Positions 33,755 through 40,923 of a stretch of 64,000 nucleotides of DNA are shown here, piece by piece. Below the pieces are notes generated by a model. The model was not told where the DNA came from and searched no databases. It saw only the letters and a program-made list of their open reading frames with translations. Within the stretch, counting starts at the first letter, position 1, and each line of letters starts with the position of its first letter. Location: positions 310,001 through 374,000 of the forward strand of contig CAWFOP010000009.1 in the NCBI GenBank assembly GCA_963817465.1. The letters are read 5' to 3'. The position numbers and the translations under genes are program-made. The DNA comes from CAMPKL01 sp963817465. GTDB taxonomy: Bacteria > Acidobacteriota > Terriglobia > Bryobacterales > UBA6623.

Positions 33755-34543
33755 TCAGATACCTTTGACAATGCCGCCGTCGACCATCAGGCTCTCGCCG
33801 GTGATGTAACCGGCCTTTTCAGAGCACAGGAACGCGACGGCGGCGGCTAACTCTTCGGGCCGGCCGATGCGCCCAAGGGGCACGCCGGCGGCCATTTCTT
33901 CGACAATCTTTTCGCGGGGGCGGCCCTCGGCGCGGGCGCGGTCGGCGGCGCCGGACAGCAAGCGGTCGGTGGCCGTGAGCCCCGGGCCGACGTTGTTGAA
34001 CAGGATGTTCGAGCGGCCGTACTCATTCGCCAGGGATTTGAGCAGGCCGACGACGGCCGCACGCACGCCATTGGACAGGATCAGGCCGTCGATCGGCTGG
34101 CGCACGGCGATCGAGGTGATCGCGACCACGCGTCCCCATTTTTGCTCTTCCATGTCCGGCAACGTCTCGCGGATCAAGTAGAGCGTGCTCAGGAAGCTCA
34201 GCTCGAAGGCGCGCTTCCAGTCGTTGGGGCCGAAGTCGGCGAAATGGCCGCGTGGCGGTCCGCCGCAGTTGGCGACGCAGATCGACACGGGGCCGAGCTT
34301 TGCGCGAGCGTCGGCGACGAACGCCTTGACGGCCTCGTAATCGGTGACGTCGACGGCCGCGGCGTAGACCGCGGCGCCGGTCGACGCCCGAATTTCCGCC
34401 GCCGCGGCCTCAATGGCGGCGGCGTCGCGCGAGCAAACGGCGACCTTGACGCCCTCCGCGGCCAGCGCTTCGGCGATCGCGCGGCCGATGCCGCGGCTGG
34501 CGGCGGCGACGACCGCAACGCGCCCTTTGATTCCCAAATCCAT
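33755..34543 (-). CDS. SDR-family oxidoreductase with altered catalytic residues
   Basis: 262 residues, classical SDR length. Nucleotide-binding AAASRGIGRAIAEALA, DVTD, a degenerate N-A-G (ANCGGPP) and a C-terminal GRIGRPEELAAAVAFLCSEKAGYITGESLMVDGG are FabG-like. The catalytic Ser is kept (S144) but the Tyr and Lys expected at 157 and 161 are Ser and Arg (LILSNGVRAAVVG). A related SDR subgroup with this SNxxR pattern exists in other bacteria, often annotated as 3-oxoacyl reductase; whether it reduces anything is unclear. It lies 40 bp upstream of the NHL protein gene on the same strand. Confidence 0.85.
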   Translation of the reverse strand: MDLGIKGRVAVVAAASRGIGRAIAEALAAEGVKVAVCSRDAAAIEAAAAEIRASTGAAVYAAAVDVTDYEAVKAFVADARAKLGPVSICVANCGGPPRGHFADFGPNDWKRAFELSFLSTLYLIRETLPDMEEQKWGRVVAITSIAVRQPIDGLILSNGVRAAVVGLLKSLANEYGRSNILFNNVGPGLTATDRLLSGAADRARAEGRPREKIVEEMAAGVPLGRIGRPEELAAAVAFLCSEKAGYITGESLMVDGGIVKGI

Positions 34544-34632
34544 CCGTAAGTGTTGTTTTTCCTGAAAGTCCGCGACGAGGGCGGCGCGTACGCCGGGCCG
34601 ACGTAATGACCCAATCCTTTATTACGTCAGTG

Positions 34633-34989
34633 TTAGCCGTCGGGGTTTCGTAAATAGGCGTCGTCGCCTCGCACCCAATCCTCGCGAACAGGGGCGAAAA
34701 CGTCCATCGCCCGCGAATCCTCCAGCGCCACCACGCGATGCGGCTCGTCCGAGGGAATCTCGACGACTTCCCCAGGTCCGGCCTCGAGCGACCCGCCGTC
34801 GAACTCGAAACGCAGGCGCCCTTCGAGTACGTGGCTGAGCTGCTCGTTGTCGTGGCGGTGACGCGGCACAACCGCCCCCTTGTCGAGGTAGATGTGAGCC
34901 GTCGTCATCCGCCCGGTGTGCAGCACGCGTCGCGAGATGCCGGCGGACATCGCCTCGTGCTCTATGTCGTTCCAGCGATGAACCTGCAT
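34633..34989 (-). CDS. Cupin-domain protein
   Basis: 118 residues from the ATG at 34989; an upstream in-frame ATG at 35031 overlaps a TATAAT and is probably within the promoter. A single RmlC-like cupin: the metal motif PRHRHDNEQLSHVLEGRLRFEF (H, H, E) and the second motif EVVEIPSDEPHRVVALEDS. Small cupins of this type bind Fe, Mn or Zn and may be dioxygenases, isomerases or plain sensors. It is divergent from nfeD across a gap holding a long inverted repeat. Confidence 0.8.
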   Translation of the reverse strand: MQVHRWNDIEHEAMSAGISRRVLHTGRMTTAHIYLDKGAVVPRHRHDNEQLSHVLEGRLRFEFDGGSLEAGPGEVVEIPSDEPHRVVALEDSRAMDVFAPVREDWVRGDDAYLRNPDG

Positions 34990-35029
34990 TGGACCCCGAC
35001 CGAACCGCCCCGAGCGAGCTAACTCCTGC

Positions 35030-35035
35030 ATTATA
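35030..35035 (-). promoter_or_regulatory. Candidate -10 (TATAAT) of the cupin gene
   Basis: Minus-strand TATAAT overlapping the ATG at 35031, about 40 nt upstream of the ATG at 34989, which would give a short leader. Confidence 0.4.
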
Positions 35036-35059
35036 CGGAAGCTAGCGGGCTTGTCGCCC

Positions 35060-35088
35060 GTATAGGGAAGTGTGGCTTCCCCTATACT
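35060..35088 (+). promoter_or_regulatory. Inverted repeat overlapping the nfeD promoter
   Basis: GTATAGGGAAG (35060-35070) and CTTCCCCTATAC (35076-35087) form an 11-bp inverted repeat with one bulged base. The right arm overlaps a TATACT -10 (35083-35088) about 31 nt before the nfeD ATG; the left arm faces the divergent cupin gene. Either an operator or an mRNA hairpin at the 5' end. Confidence 0.5.
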
Positions 35089-35119
35089 GAGAGCGCTCGC
35101 CCCGAACTCATCGATTTCG

Positions 35120-36412
35120 ATGAAGATCGTTTCAGCCGCCCTGTTGCTTGCGCTGCTCGGCTTGGGGACCGCGGACGCCCGCCCGGCTCGGGTCGTGGCG
35201 GTCGATGTCGACCAAGTGATTCACCCCCTGACGGCGGAGATCATCGATACCGCCGTGCGCCAAGCCAAGGCCGACGACGCCGCCGCCGTGCTCCTCCGCT
35301 TGGACACCCCGGGCGGGCTGCTGACCGCTACCGAACACATCATTCAGACGATCGTCGCGTCGCCGGTTCCGGTGGTGACATATGTCACGCCCAGCGGCGC
35401 CAAGGCCGCTTCGGCCGGCTTCATGATCCTCGTCGCGGGCGATGTCGCCGCCATGTCGCCGGGGACGAACAGCGGCGCCGCTCACCCCGTGATGATGGGC
35501 GGCGGCGAGATGGACGAGGTGATGAAGCAGAAGACCGAGAACGACGCTGCGGCGCGGATGCGGTCGCTGGCCGACAAGCGGGGACGCAACATCGAGGCGG
35601 CGGAAGCGGCCGTGCGCGAGAGCAAATCGTACACCGAAGAAGAGGCCCTGGAGCTGAACCTGATCGACCTGATCGCGAAGGACGACGCGGACTTGATGGC
35701 GCAACTCAACGGCCGCCGCGTGATTCGGTTCAACGGCGCCGAGACGACGCTCGAGCTCAGCGACGTCGAAATCGAGCCGGTGAAGCTGAGCTACCGCCAG
35801 CGCTTGCTGCTGCCCCTGATCGATCCCAGCGTGGCCTTTGTGCTGATGCTGGTCGGCGCGCTGTGCATCTACGTGGAGTTCACCAATCCGGGGCTCGTTT
35901 TGCCCGGCGTGCTCGGCGGCCTGTTCGCCATTGTCGGCATGATGGCGCTATCGTTGTTGCCGATCAACTGGGCGGGCGCGGCGCTGATTGTCTTCGGAGT
36001 CGGCTGCTTCATCGCGGAAGCTTTCACGGTGACTCACGGCGTGTTGGCGATCGGCGGAGCGGTCGCCATGACCATGGGAATCGTGATGCTCATCGATACG
36101 GACGTTCCGCAACTGTCGATCGGCTGGGGAACCGCGTTCGCGGTGACGGCGCCGTTCGCGGCGATCACCGTATTTCTGCTGCAGTTGGCGGTGCGCTCGT
36201 TCCGCAACAAGGTGGCGACCGGAACCGAGGCGCTGATCGGCTCGATTGGGACTGCACGGACGGAGATCGCCGAAGACGGGCGCGTGTTCATCCATGGCGA
36301 GTTGTGGAACGCGGAATCGGCATCGCCGATTCCCACAGGGGCGAAGGTTCGCATCGCCGACGTACGAGGTCTGCGGTTGACGGTGGAACCGGCCGACCGC
36401 GAACAGCGATAG
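35120..36412 (+). CDS. nfeD: NfeD-family membrane-bound serine protease
   Basis: 430 residues from the ATG at 35120. Signal peptide (1-20), a ClpP-like protease domain (about 22-215) with LDTPGGLLTAT, the catalytic Ser S98 in SGAKAASAGFMIL and Lys K138 in MKQKTENDAAARM, then four to five membrane helices (about 240-375) and a C-terminal OB-fold NfeD domain (GTEALIGSIGTARTEI ... GAKVRIADVRGLRLTVEP). Homologues cleave hydrophobic stretches of the partner stomatin. The slipin gene follows after 16 bp, the usual nfeD-stomatin operon, involved in membrane microdomain quality control. Confidence 0.92.
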   Translation: MKIVSAALLLALLGLGTADARPARVVAVDVDQVIHPLTAEIIDTAVRQAKADDAAAVLLRLDTPGGLLTATEHIIQTIVASPVPVVTYVTPSGAKAASAGFMILVAGDVAAMSPGTNSGAAHPVMMGGGEMDEVMKQKTENDAAARMRSLADKRGRNIEAAEAAVRESKSYTEEEALELNLIDLIAKDDADLMAQLNGRRVIRFNGAETTLELSDVEIEPVKLSYRQRLLLPLIDPSVAFVLMLVGALCIYVEFTNPGLVLPGVLGGLFAIVGMMALSLLPINWAGAALIVFGVGCFIAEAFTVTHGVLAIGGAVAMTMGIVMLIDTDVPQLSIGWGTAFAVTAPFAAITVFLLQLAVRSFRNKVATGTEALIGSIGTARTEIAEDGRVFIHGELWNAESASPIPTGAKVRIADVRGLRLTVEPADREQR

Positions 36413-36428
36413 GAGGCTGAGGCAACAA

Positions 36429-37196
36429 ATGGAATTCGGTTTTGGTTGGATTTTTTTCCTTGTCATCGCGATCTACCTGTTCAACAGCATCAAGATCTTG
36501 GCCGAGTATGAGCGCGGCGTCGTGTTCCGGCTGGGGCGCTTGCTGCCCCAGCCGAAGGGGCCGGGGCTGGTGTTCGTGTTCGCACCCTTGGACAGAATGC
36601 AGCGCATCTCTCTGCGGGTCGAGACGATGGACGTGCCTCCTCAAGACGTGGTGACGCGCGACAACGTAACGGTGAAGGTCAGCGCCGTGGTGTTCTTCCG
36701 CGTCGTCGATCCGCTGCGGGCCGTCGTGGAGGTGGAGAACTTCGTCTACGCGACCTCGCAATTGGCTCAGACGCGACTGCGGGCGATCTTGGGCGAAGCG
36801 GAGCTCGACGAGTTGCTGGGCCAACGCGAAAAGCTCAATGGGCGGCTGCAGGGGACGCTCGACGAGCAGACCGAGCCGTGGGGCATCAAGGTGCAGGCGG
36901 TCGAGGTCAAGCATGTCGACCTGCCGGACCAGATGATCCGGGCGATTGCGCGGCAGGCCGAGGCCGAGCGCGAGCGCCGCGCCAAGGTGATCCACGCCGA
37001 CGGCGAGCTGCAAGCCTCCGAAAAGCTTACGCAAGCGGCTGCGCGGCTCTCGACTCAGCCGACGTCAGTGACGTTGCGGTACCTGCAAACGCTGACCGAG
37101 ATCGGCGTCGAGAAGAACACCACGGTGGTGTTCCCCTTGCCGCTCGACATCTTCCATGGAATGCTCAATGCGCCCAAGCCGAAGCAGAGCGATTGA
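36429..37196 (+). CDS. Slipin (stomatin/SPFH band-7 protein)
   Basis: 255 residues. An N-terminal membrane helix (about 5-22), then a band-7/SPFH domain: ILAEYERGVVFRLGRLLPQPKGPGLVFVFAPLDRM, DVPPQDVVTRDNVTVKVSAVVFFRV, LAQTRLRAILGEAELDELLGQRE and a coiled-coil segment (IRAIARQAEAERERRAKVIHADGE). It should oligomerise at the inner membrane and is the likely partner and substrate of the NfeD protease encoded 16 bp upstream. Confidence 0.95.
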   Translation: MEFGFGWIFFLVIAIYLFNSIKILAEYERGVVFRLGRLLPQPKGPGLVFVFAPLDRMQRISLRVETMDVPPQDVVTRDNVTVKVSAVVFFRVVDPLRAVVEVENFVYATSQLAQTRLRAILGEAELDELLGQREKLNGRLQGTLDEQTEPWGIKVQAVEVKHVDLPDQMIRAIARQAEAERERRAKVIHADGELQASEKLTQAAARLSTQPTSVTLRYLQTLTEIGVEKNTTVVFPLPLDIFHGMLNAPKPKQSD

Positions 37197-37238
37197 AAGA
37201 CCGCGGCTCAAAGTTTACGTTTCCGCCGCCGTCTCTTT

Positions 37239-37244
37239 TAGAAT
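37239..37244 (+). promoter_or_regulatory. Candidate -10 hexamer of the SPOR gene (TAGAAT)
   Basis: TAGAAT ends 9 nt before the ATG at 37254. An AGGGACGAG stretch in the same gap could alternatively act in ribosome binding. Confidence 0.35.
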
Positions 37245-37253
37245 AGGGACGAG

Positions 37254-37949
37254 ATGGCAGCACAACAGGGTGAGGAATTCGAGCTCGTCCTGGGCAATCG
37301 GCAACTGTTGAGCCTGTTCTTCGTTGTCGTTGTATTCTTCGCGGCTTTCTTCGTCGTCGGATACTTCGTGGGCGTGGATCACGGCGAAAGCTCGCGCCCC
37401 GATCCCCAGTCGGCGACCCCCGCGGAGCCTCGGCCGGACGAGGCGCAACGCGATGAGGTGCGTTTGCCGGATCGGCTGCTGCAGCCGGCCGAGAGCGAAG
37501 CCGCGGAAGCCAAGCCCGACATCGAAAAGCCGGTCAAAGCGGAGCCCACCCCGCGCGAGGAGCCGCAGCGGACCGCGGTCGTGACGGAAAAGCCGAAGCC
37601 CACGCCGCCGCCGGCAGCCAAACCCGAACCCAAGCGCGAGCCGCCGCCGAAGCCCGAACCGAAACCCGAACCGAAAACGCCCTTGACCCAGCCGCGGCCG
37701 GCGATCGCGGCCGCCCCGGCGACCAGCGGGACGTTTAACCTGCAAGTCGCCGCCGTGCGAGTCGAGCAGGACGCCCGAATGCTCGCCGGCAAGCTCAAAG
37801 ACCGCGGCTACCCGGCCTACGTCACCGACGATAAGGGCGACGGCTGGCACCGCGTGATGGTCGGCCCCTTCCAGACGCGCGACCAAGCCAACGGCATGAA
37901 GAACAAGCTGAACGACGACGGCTTTGACACCATGCTGCGCCAACTGTAG
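37254..37949 (+). CDS. SPOR-domain membrane protein
   Basis: 231 residues. A single membrane helix (about 19-42; LLSLFFVVVVFFAAFFVVGYFVG) with a short cytoplasmic tail, a long Pro/Lys/Glu linker (about 50-155, with repeated KPEP units), and a SPOR domain (about 158-231; FNLQVAAVRVEQDARMLAGKLKDRGYPAYV, then HRVMVGPFQTRDQANGMKNKL). SPOR domains bind denuded glycan strands at division septa, so the protein probably localises to the septum like FtsN or DedD. Confidence 0.88.
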   Translation: MAAQQGEEFELVLGNRQLLSLFFVVVVFFAAFFVVGYFVGVDHGESSRPDPQSATPAEPRPDEAQRDEVRLPDRLLQPAESEAAEAKPDIEKPVKAEPTPREEPQRTAVVTEKPKPTPPPAAKPEPKREPPPKPEPKPEPKTPLTQPRPAIAAAPATSGTFNLQVAAVRVEQDARMLAGKLKDRGYPAYVTDDKGDGWHRVMVGPFQTRDQANGMKNKLNDDGFDTMLRQL

Positions 37950-37958
37950 CCTGCGGCC

Positions 37959-38867
37959 ATGGAGCTGGTTCAGATCGCTCGCGGCGTGCGCCGTCCCGCT
38001 GAACGCCTGCCGGACTGGCTGCGCAAGCCGGCCGCGGACTTCGGCGCGGTCCACGATCTGAAGGTCGAGCTGCGGCGGCGGGGGCTGCACACGGTTTGCG
38101 AGTCGGCGCGCTGTCCCAATATTCACGAGTGTTTTGCACGCAAGGCCGCGACATTCATGATCCTGGGCAACGTCTGCACGCGGCGTTGCGGGTTCTGCGC
38201 CGTGCCGCAGGGCGCGGGCGAGACGCTCGATCCCGACGAGCCGCGGCATGTGGCGGAGATGGCCGCCGAAATGGGCTTGCGCTACGTGGTGATCACCAGC
38301 GTCAATCGCGATGAGCTGCCCGACGGCGGCTCGGCGCACTTCGCGCAAACGGTGCGAGAAGTGAAGCGGGCGCTGCCCGCGGCCCAAGTCGAGGTGCTGA
38401 CGCCGGACTTTTGCGGCGATCTCGACGCCGTGGCGCGCGTGTTGGACGCCGGGCCCGACGTCTTCAATCACAACATGGAGACGGTCGCGCGGCTCTATAA
38501 ACGCGTGCGGCCGCAGGCGAGCTACCGCCAGTCGCTGCGCGTGCTCGAGTTCGCGAAAACGTACCGCTCCGAGGCGCTGACGAAATCGGGCCTGATGGTC
38601 GGCCTCGGCGAGCAAGAAGACGAAGTGCGTGAGTTGCTGCGAGACTTGCGCGGTTCGGCGGCGGACGCGGCGACGATCGGGCAGTACTTGCAGCCGCGGC
38701 GCAACCGGCTGCCGGTGGAGGAATTCGTCGCGCCTGAAAAGTTCGAGCGGTACCGGGCGTACGGCGAGTCGATCGGCTTCCGCGCAGTGTTCAGCGGCCC
38801 GTTTGTGCGCAGCTCGTATATGGCCGATCTGGTGGAGGGCGAGGCTGCGGGGAGCGCGGGGCGGTGA
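37959..38867 (+). CDS. lipA: Lipoyl synthase
   Basis: 302 residues; radical SAM enzyme that inserts two sulfurs into octanoyl groups on lipoyl domains. Auxiliary cluster cysteines C47, C52 and C58 (CESARCPNIHEC), radical SAM cysteines C73, C77 and C80 (CTRRCGFC), NRDELPDGG, HNMETV and the C-terminal VRSSYMAD serine motif are all present. It starts 9 bp after the SPOR gene. Its stop overlaps the start of lnt (GTGA at 38864-38867), so the two are translationally coupled. lipB is not in the window. Confidence 0.97.
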   Translation: MELVQIARGVRRPAERLPDWLRKPAADFGAVHDLKVELRRRGLHTVCESARCPNIHECFARKAATFMILGNVCTRRCGFCAVPQGAGETLDPDEPRHVAEMAAEMGLRYVVITSVNRDELPDGGSAHFAQTVREVKRALPAAQVEVLTPDFCGDLDAVARVLDAGPDVFNHNMETVARLYKRVRPQASYRQSLRVLEFAKTYRSEALTKSGLMVGLGEQEDEVRELLRDLRGSAADAATIGQYLQPRRNRLPVEEFVAPEKFERYRAYGESIGFRAVFSGPFVRSSYMADLVEGEAAGSAGR

Positions 38868-40399
38868 TCCCGGAAGCAGGGAGCCTCGCGCCGGCCGGCG
38901 ATCTGGGCGCCCGGCGGCGGCTGGCGACGGCGACCGCGTTGGCGGCGTTGAGCGGGCTGCTGCAGGTTCTGACGTTCCCCCGGTTTTCGCTGTACTTCCT
39001 GTCCGCCGTCTGTGTGACGCCGTTGCTGCTGGCGGTGAGCTACGCGGCGACGCGCAAACAGCGGTTTTTGTTCGGCTGGCTCGCCGGGACCATCTTTTGG
39101 GGCGGCTGCTGCTATTGGGTGTACGGCGTGATGCACGATTACGCCTATCTGGCGGCGCCGGCGGCGGGAGCGATCTTCGCGGCGTTCGCGATCGTGAAGG
39201 GTCTGCACCTGGGGGTGTTCGCCCTGGCGGCTGGTCCGCTGCTGCGGAAGGGCTGGGCCATTCCCGCGGTGGCGGCGTTGTGGACGGCGATCGAGGGAAC
39301 GCACCAGTATCTGGGCTTCACGTGGCTGCTGCTGGGCAACGCGGCGGCGGGGATGTCGATGGTGGCGCCGCTGGCGCCCTACGCCGGGGTGTATGGGCCG
39401 TCGTTCGTGCTGATGATGCTGAACGTGGCGGCGGCGCTGGTGATCTTGCGCCGGCCGCGCTACGAGCTCGGCTGGTTGTTGCCGCTGCCGCTGTTGGTGA
39501 TCTTGCCGGGTTTGCCGGCCGGTGAAAAAGGCAATCACACCGTACGTCTGGTGCAGCCGGCCGTGCGGCCCGACGAAGTGATCAACGGCTGGACGAGCGC
39601 CAAGAACGACCAACACCTGCGCAAGATGCTGGCGATGTCGACCGGGGCGACGAGCGGTCCGCTGGAGCATATCGACCTGCTGGTATGGCCCGAATACAGC
39701 GTACCGGCGTTCTACTTCGATTCGCCGCAGTGGCAAACCTTCATGGCGTCGGTGGCGCAGGCTGTGGATGCGCCGTTCATCTTCAACTCGATCGCGTACA
39801 AACAGGTCGACGGCGAGCGGCGGCCGATGAACACCGCCGTCGTGCTCGACGCCGAGGGCCGCTTCGTCGCGACGTACGCGAAGATGTTCCTGGTGCCGTT
39901 CGGCGAGTTCGTGCCTTGGCCGTTCTCGCTGTTCATCAACAAGATCACGCTGGCGGCGGGAGACTTCTATCCGGGCGACGAAGTGACGGTCGCCGAGGTC
40001 GGCGGGCACAAGATCGGCACGTACATCTGCTACGAGAACGTGTTCGCTCGCGGGGTGCGGCGCTTTGTCGCGAACGGCGCGGAAGTGCTCGTCAATATCT
40101 CGAACGACGCCTGGTACGGACCGACGGCGGCGCGCTATCAGCACCTGCTGATCGCGCGCATGCGGGCGATCGAGAACAGCCGCTGGATCTTGCGGGCCAC
40201 CTCCGACGGCGTGACGACGGCGATCAATCGCGCCGGACAGATCTCGCCGCCGCTGCCGCAGTTCGAGCCGGGCGTGCTGACGACGACCTACGCGTATGCG
40301 GATGAGCTGACGTGGTTCGCGCGGTTCGGTCAGTGGTTTTGGTGGCTCTGTTGCGCGGCCGCCGCCGGCGGCCTGTTCTTGGCGAACAGAGAACGGTGA
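38864..40399 (+). CDS. lnt: Apolipoprotein N-acyltransferase
   Basis: 511 residues from the GTG at 38864. Several N-terminal membrane helices (about 25-215), a nitrilase-type catalytic domain (about 225-480) and a last C-terminal helix. The triad is visible: E277 in LLVWPEYSVP, K340 in TYAKMFLVPFGEFVPWP, and C389 in GTYICYENVF. It adds the third acyl chain to outer-membrane lipoproteins in Gram-negative bacteria, which fits the lipoprotein signal on the sialidase. Coupled to lipA upstream and to the kinase gene downstream by GTGA overlaps. Confidence 0.95.
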   Translation: MIPEAGSLAPAGDLGARRRLATATALAALSGLLQVLTFPRFSLYFLSAVCVTPLLLAVSYAATRKQRFLFGWLAGTIFWGGCCYWVYGVMHDYAYLAAPAAGAIFAAFAIVKGLHLGVFALAAGPLLRKGWAIPAVAALWTAIEGTHQYLGFTWLLLGNAAAGMSMVAPLAPYAGVYGPSFVLMMLNVAAALVILRRPRYELGWLLPLPLLVILPGLPAGEKGNHTVRLVQPAVRPDEVINGWTSAKNDQHLRKMLAMSTGATSGPLEHIDLLVWPEYSVPAFYFDSPQWQTFMASVAQAVDAPFIFNSIAYKQVDGERRPMNTAVVLDAEGRFVATYAKMFLVPFGEFVPWPFSLFINKITLAAGDFYPGDEVTVAEVGGHKIGTYICYENVFARGVRRFVANGAEVLVNISNDAWYGPTAARYQHLLIARMRAIENSRWILRATSDGVTTAINRAGQISPPLPQFEPGVLTTTYAYADELTWFARFGQWFWWLCCAAAAGGLFLANRER

Positions 40400-40923
40400 A
40401 CGGTTTGATCGTGGCACTGGCGGGGTTGCCGGGTACGGGAAAGACCGCGCTTGCTCGGGCGCTGGCTGGGCTTGATTCTTCTCTTGTCGTTTTGAACAAG
40501 GATGACCTGCGGCCGGTGTTGCTGCCCGGCCGCTCAGCCTACGACGAGGCGGACAACGACTTCGTGGTCGGCGTTGCTCTGGAGGCGGCGGCTTACGTGC
40601 TGAGCCGCGGCAAGGCTGCGGCGGTTGTGCTGGATGGGCGGACGTTTACTCGCCGCTCGCAGCGGCGGCAGGTCGAAGAGTTTTGCTTGGGGCTGGGGCT
40701 GCGGCTGGTTTGGGTGGAACTAGTCTGTGACGAGGAGATTGCGCTCGAGCGCGTTCGCGCGGATCAGGGTTCGCACCCTGCAACAGACCGGGACGCGGCG
40801 CTGTACCGGCGGCTGCGCGACGCGGCCGAGCCGTTCGACGCGGACCTGAGGATCGATAGCGGCGCGACGACGGCCGCCGAAGCCGCCCAAATCGTACACG
40901 GGTATACAATTAGGGGCGCTTGA
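40396..40923 (+). CDS. P-loop kinase / zeta-toxin-like AAA ATPase
   Basis: 175 residues from the GTG at 40396, which overlaps the lnt stop. Walker A is LAGLPGTGKTALARALA (residues ~8-24); a NKDDLRP follows where small-molecule kinases bind substrate, then VVLDGRTFTRRSQRR and a VELVCDEEIALERVRAD segment typical of shikimate/gluconate/zeta-toxin-like kinases. The closest general type is the AAA_33 group (predicted kinases of small molecules or RNA ends). No antitoxin-like gene adjoins it. Its stop (TGA) overlaps the TTG start of the next gene. Confidence 0.8.
   Translation: MNGLIVALAGLPGTGKTALARALAGLDSSLVVLNKDDLRPVLLPGRSAYDEADNDFVVGVALEAAAYVLSRGKAAAVVLDGRTFTRRSQRRQVEEFCLGLGLRLVWVELVCDEEIALERVRADQGSHPATDRDAALYRRLRDAAEPFDADLRIDSGATTAAEAAQIVHGYTIRGA
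40905..40910 (+). promoter_or_regulatory. Candidate -10 hexamer of the DUF1549/1553 gene (TACAAT)
   Basis: TACAAT ends 9 nt before the TTG at 40920 and lies inside the last codons of the kinase gene, so the downstream pair may have its own promoter. Confidence 0.35.

Noticed and set aside
40396..40923. Zeta-type toxin of a toxin-antitoxin module
   Set aside because: P-loop kinase features fit, but no small antitoxin gene adjoins it and the gene is coupled to lnt; a general small-molecule kinase is as likely.
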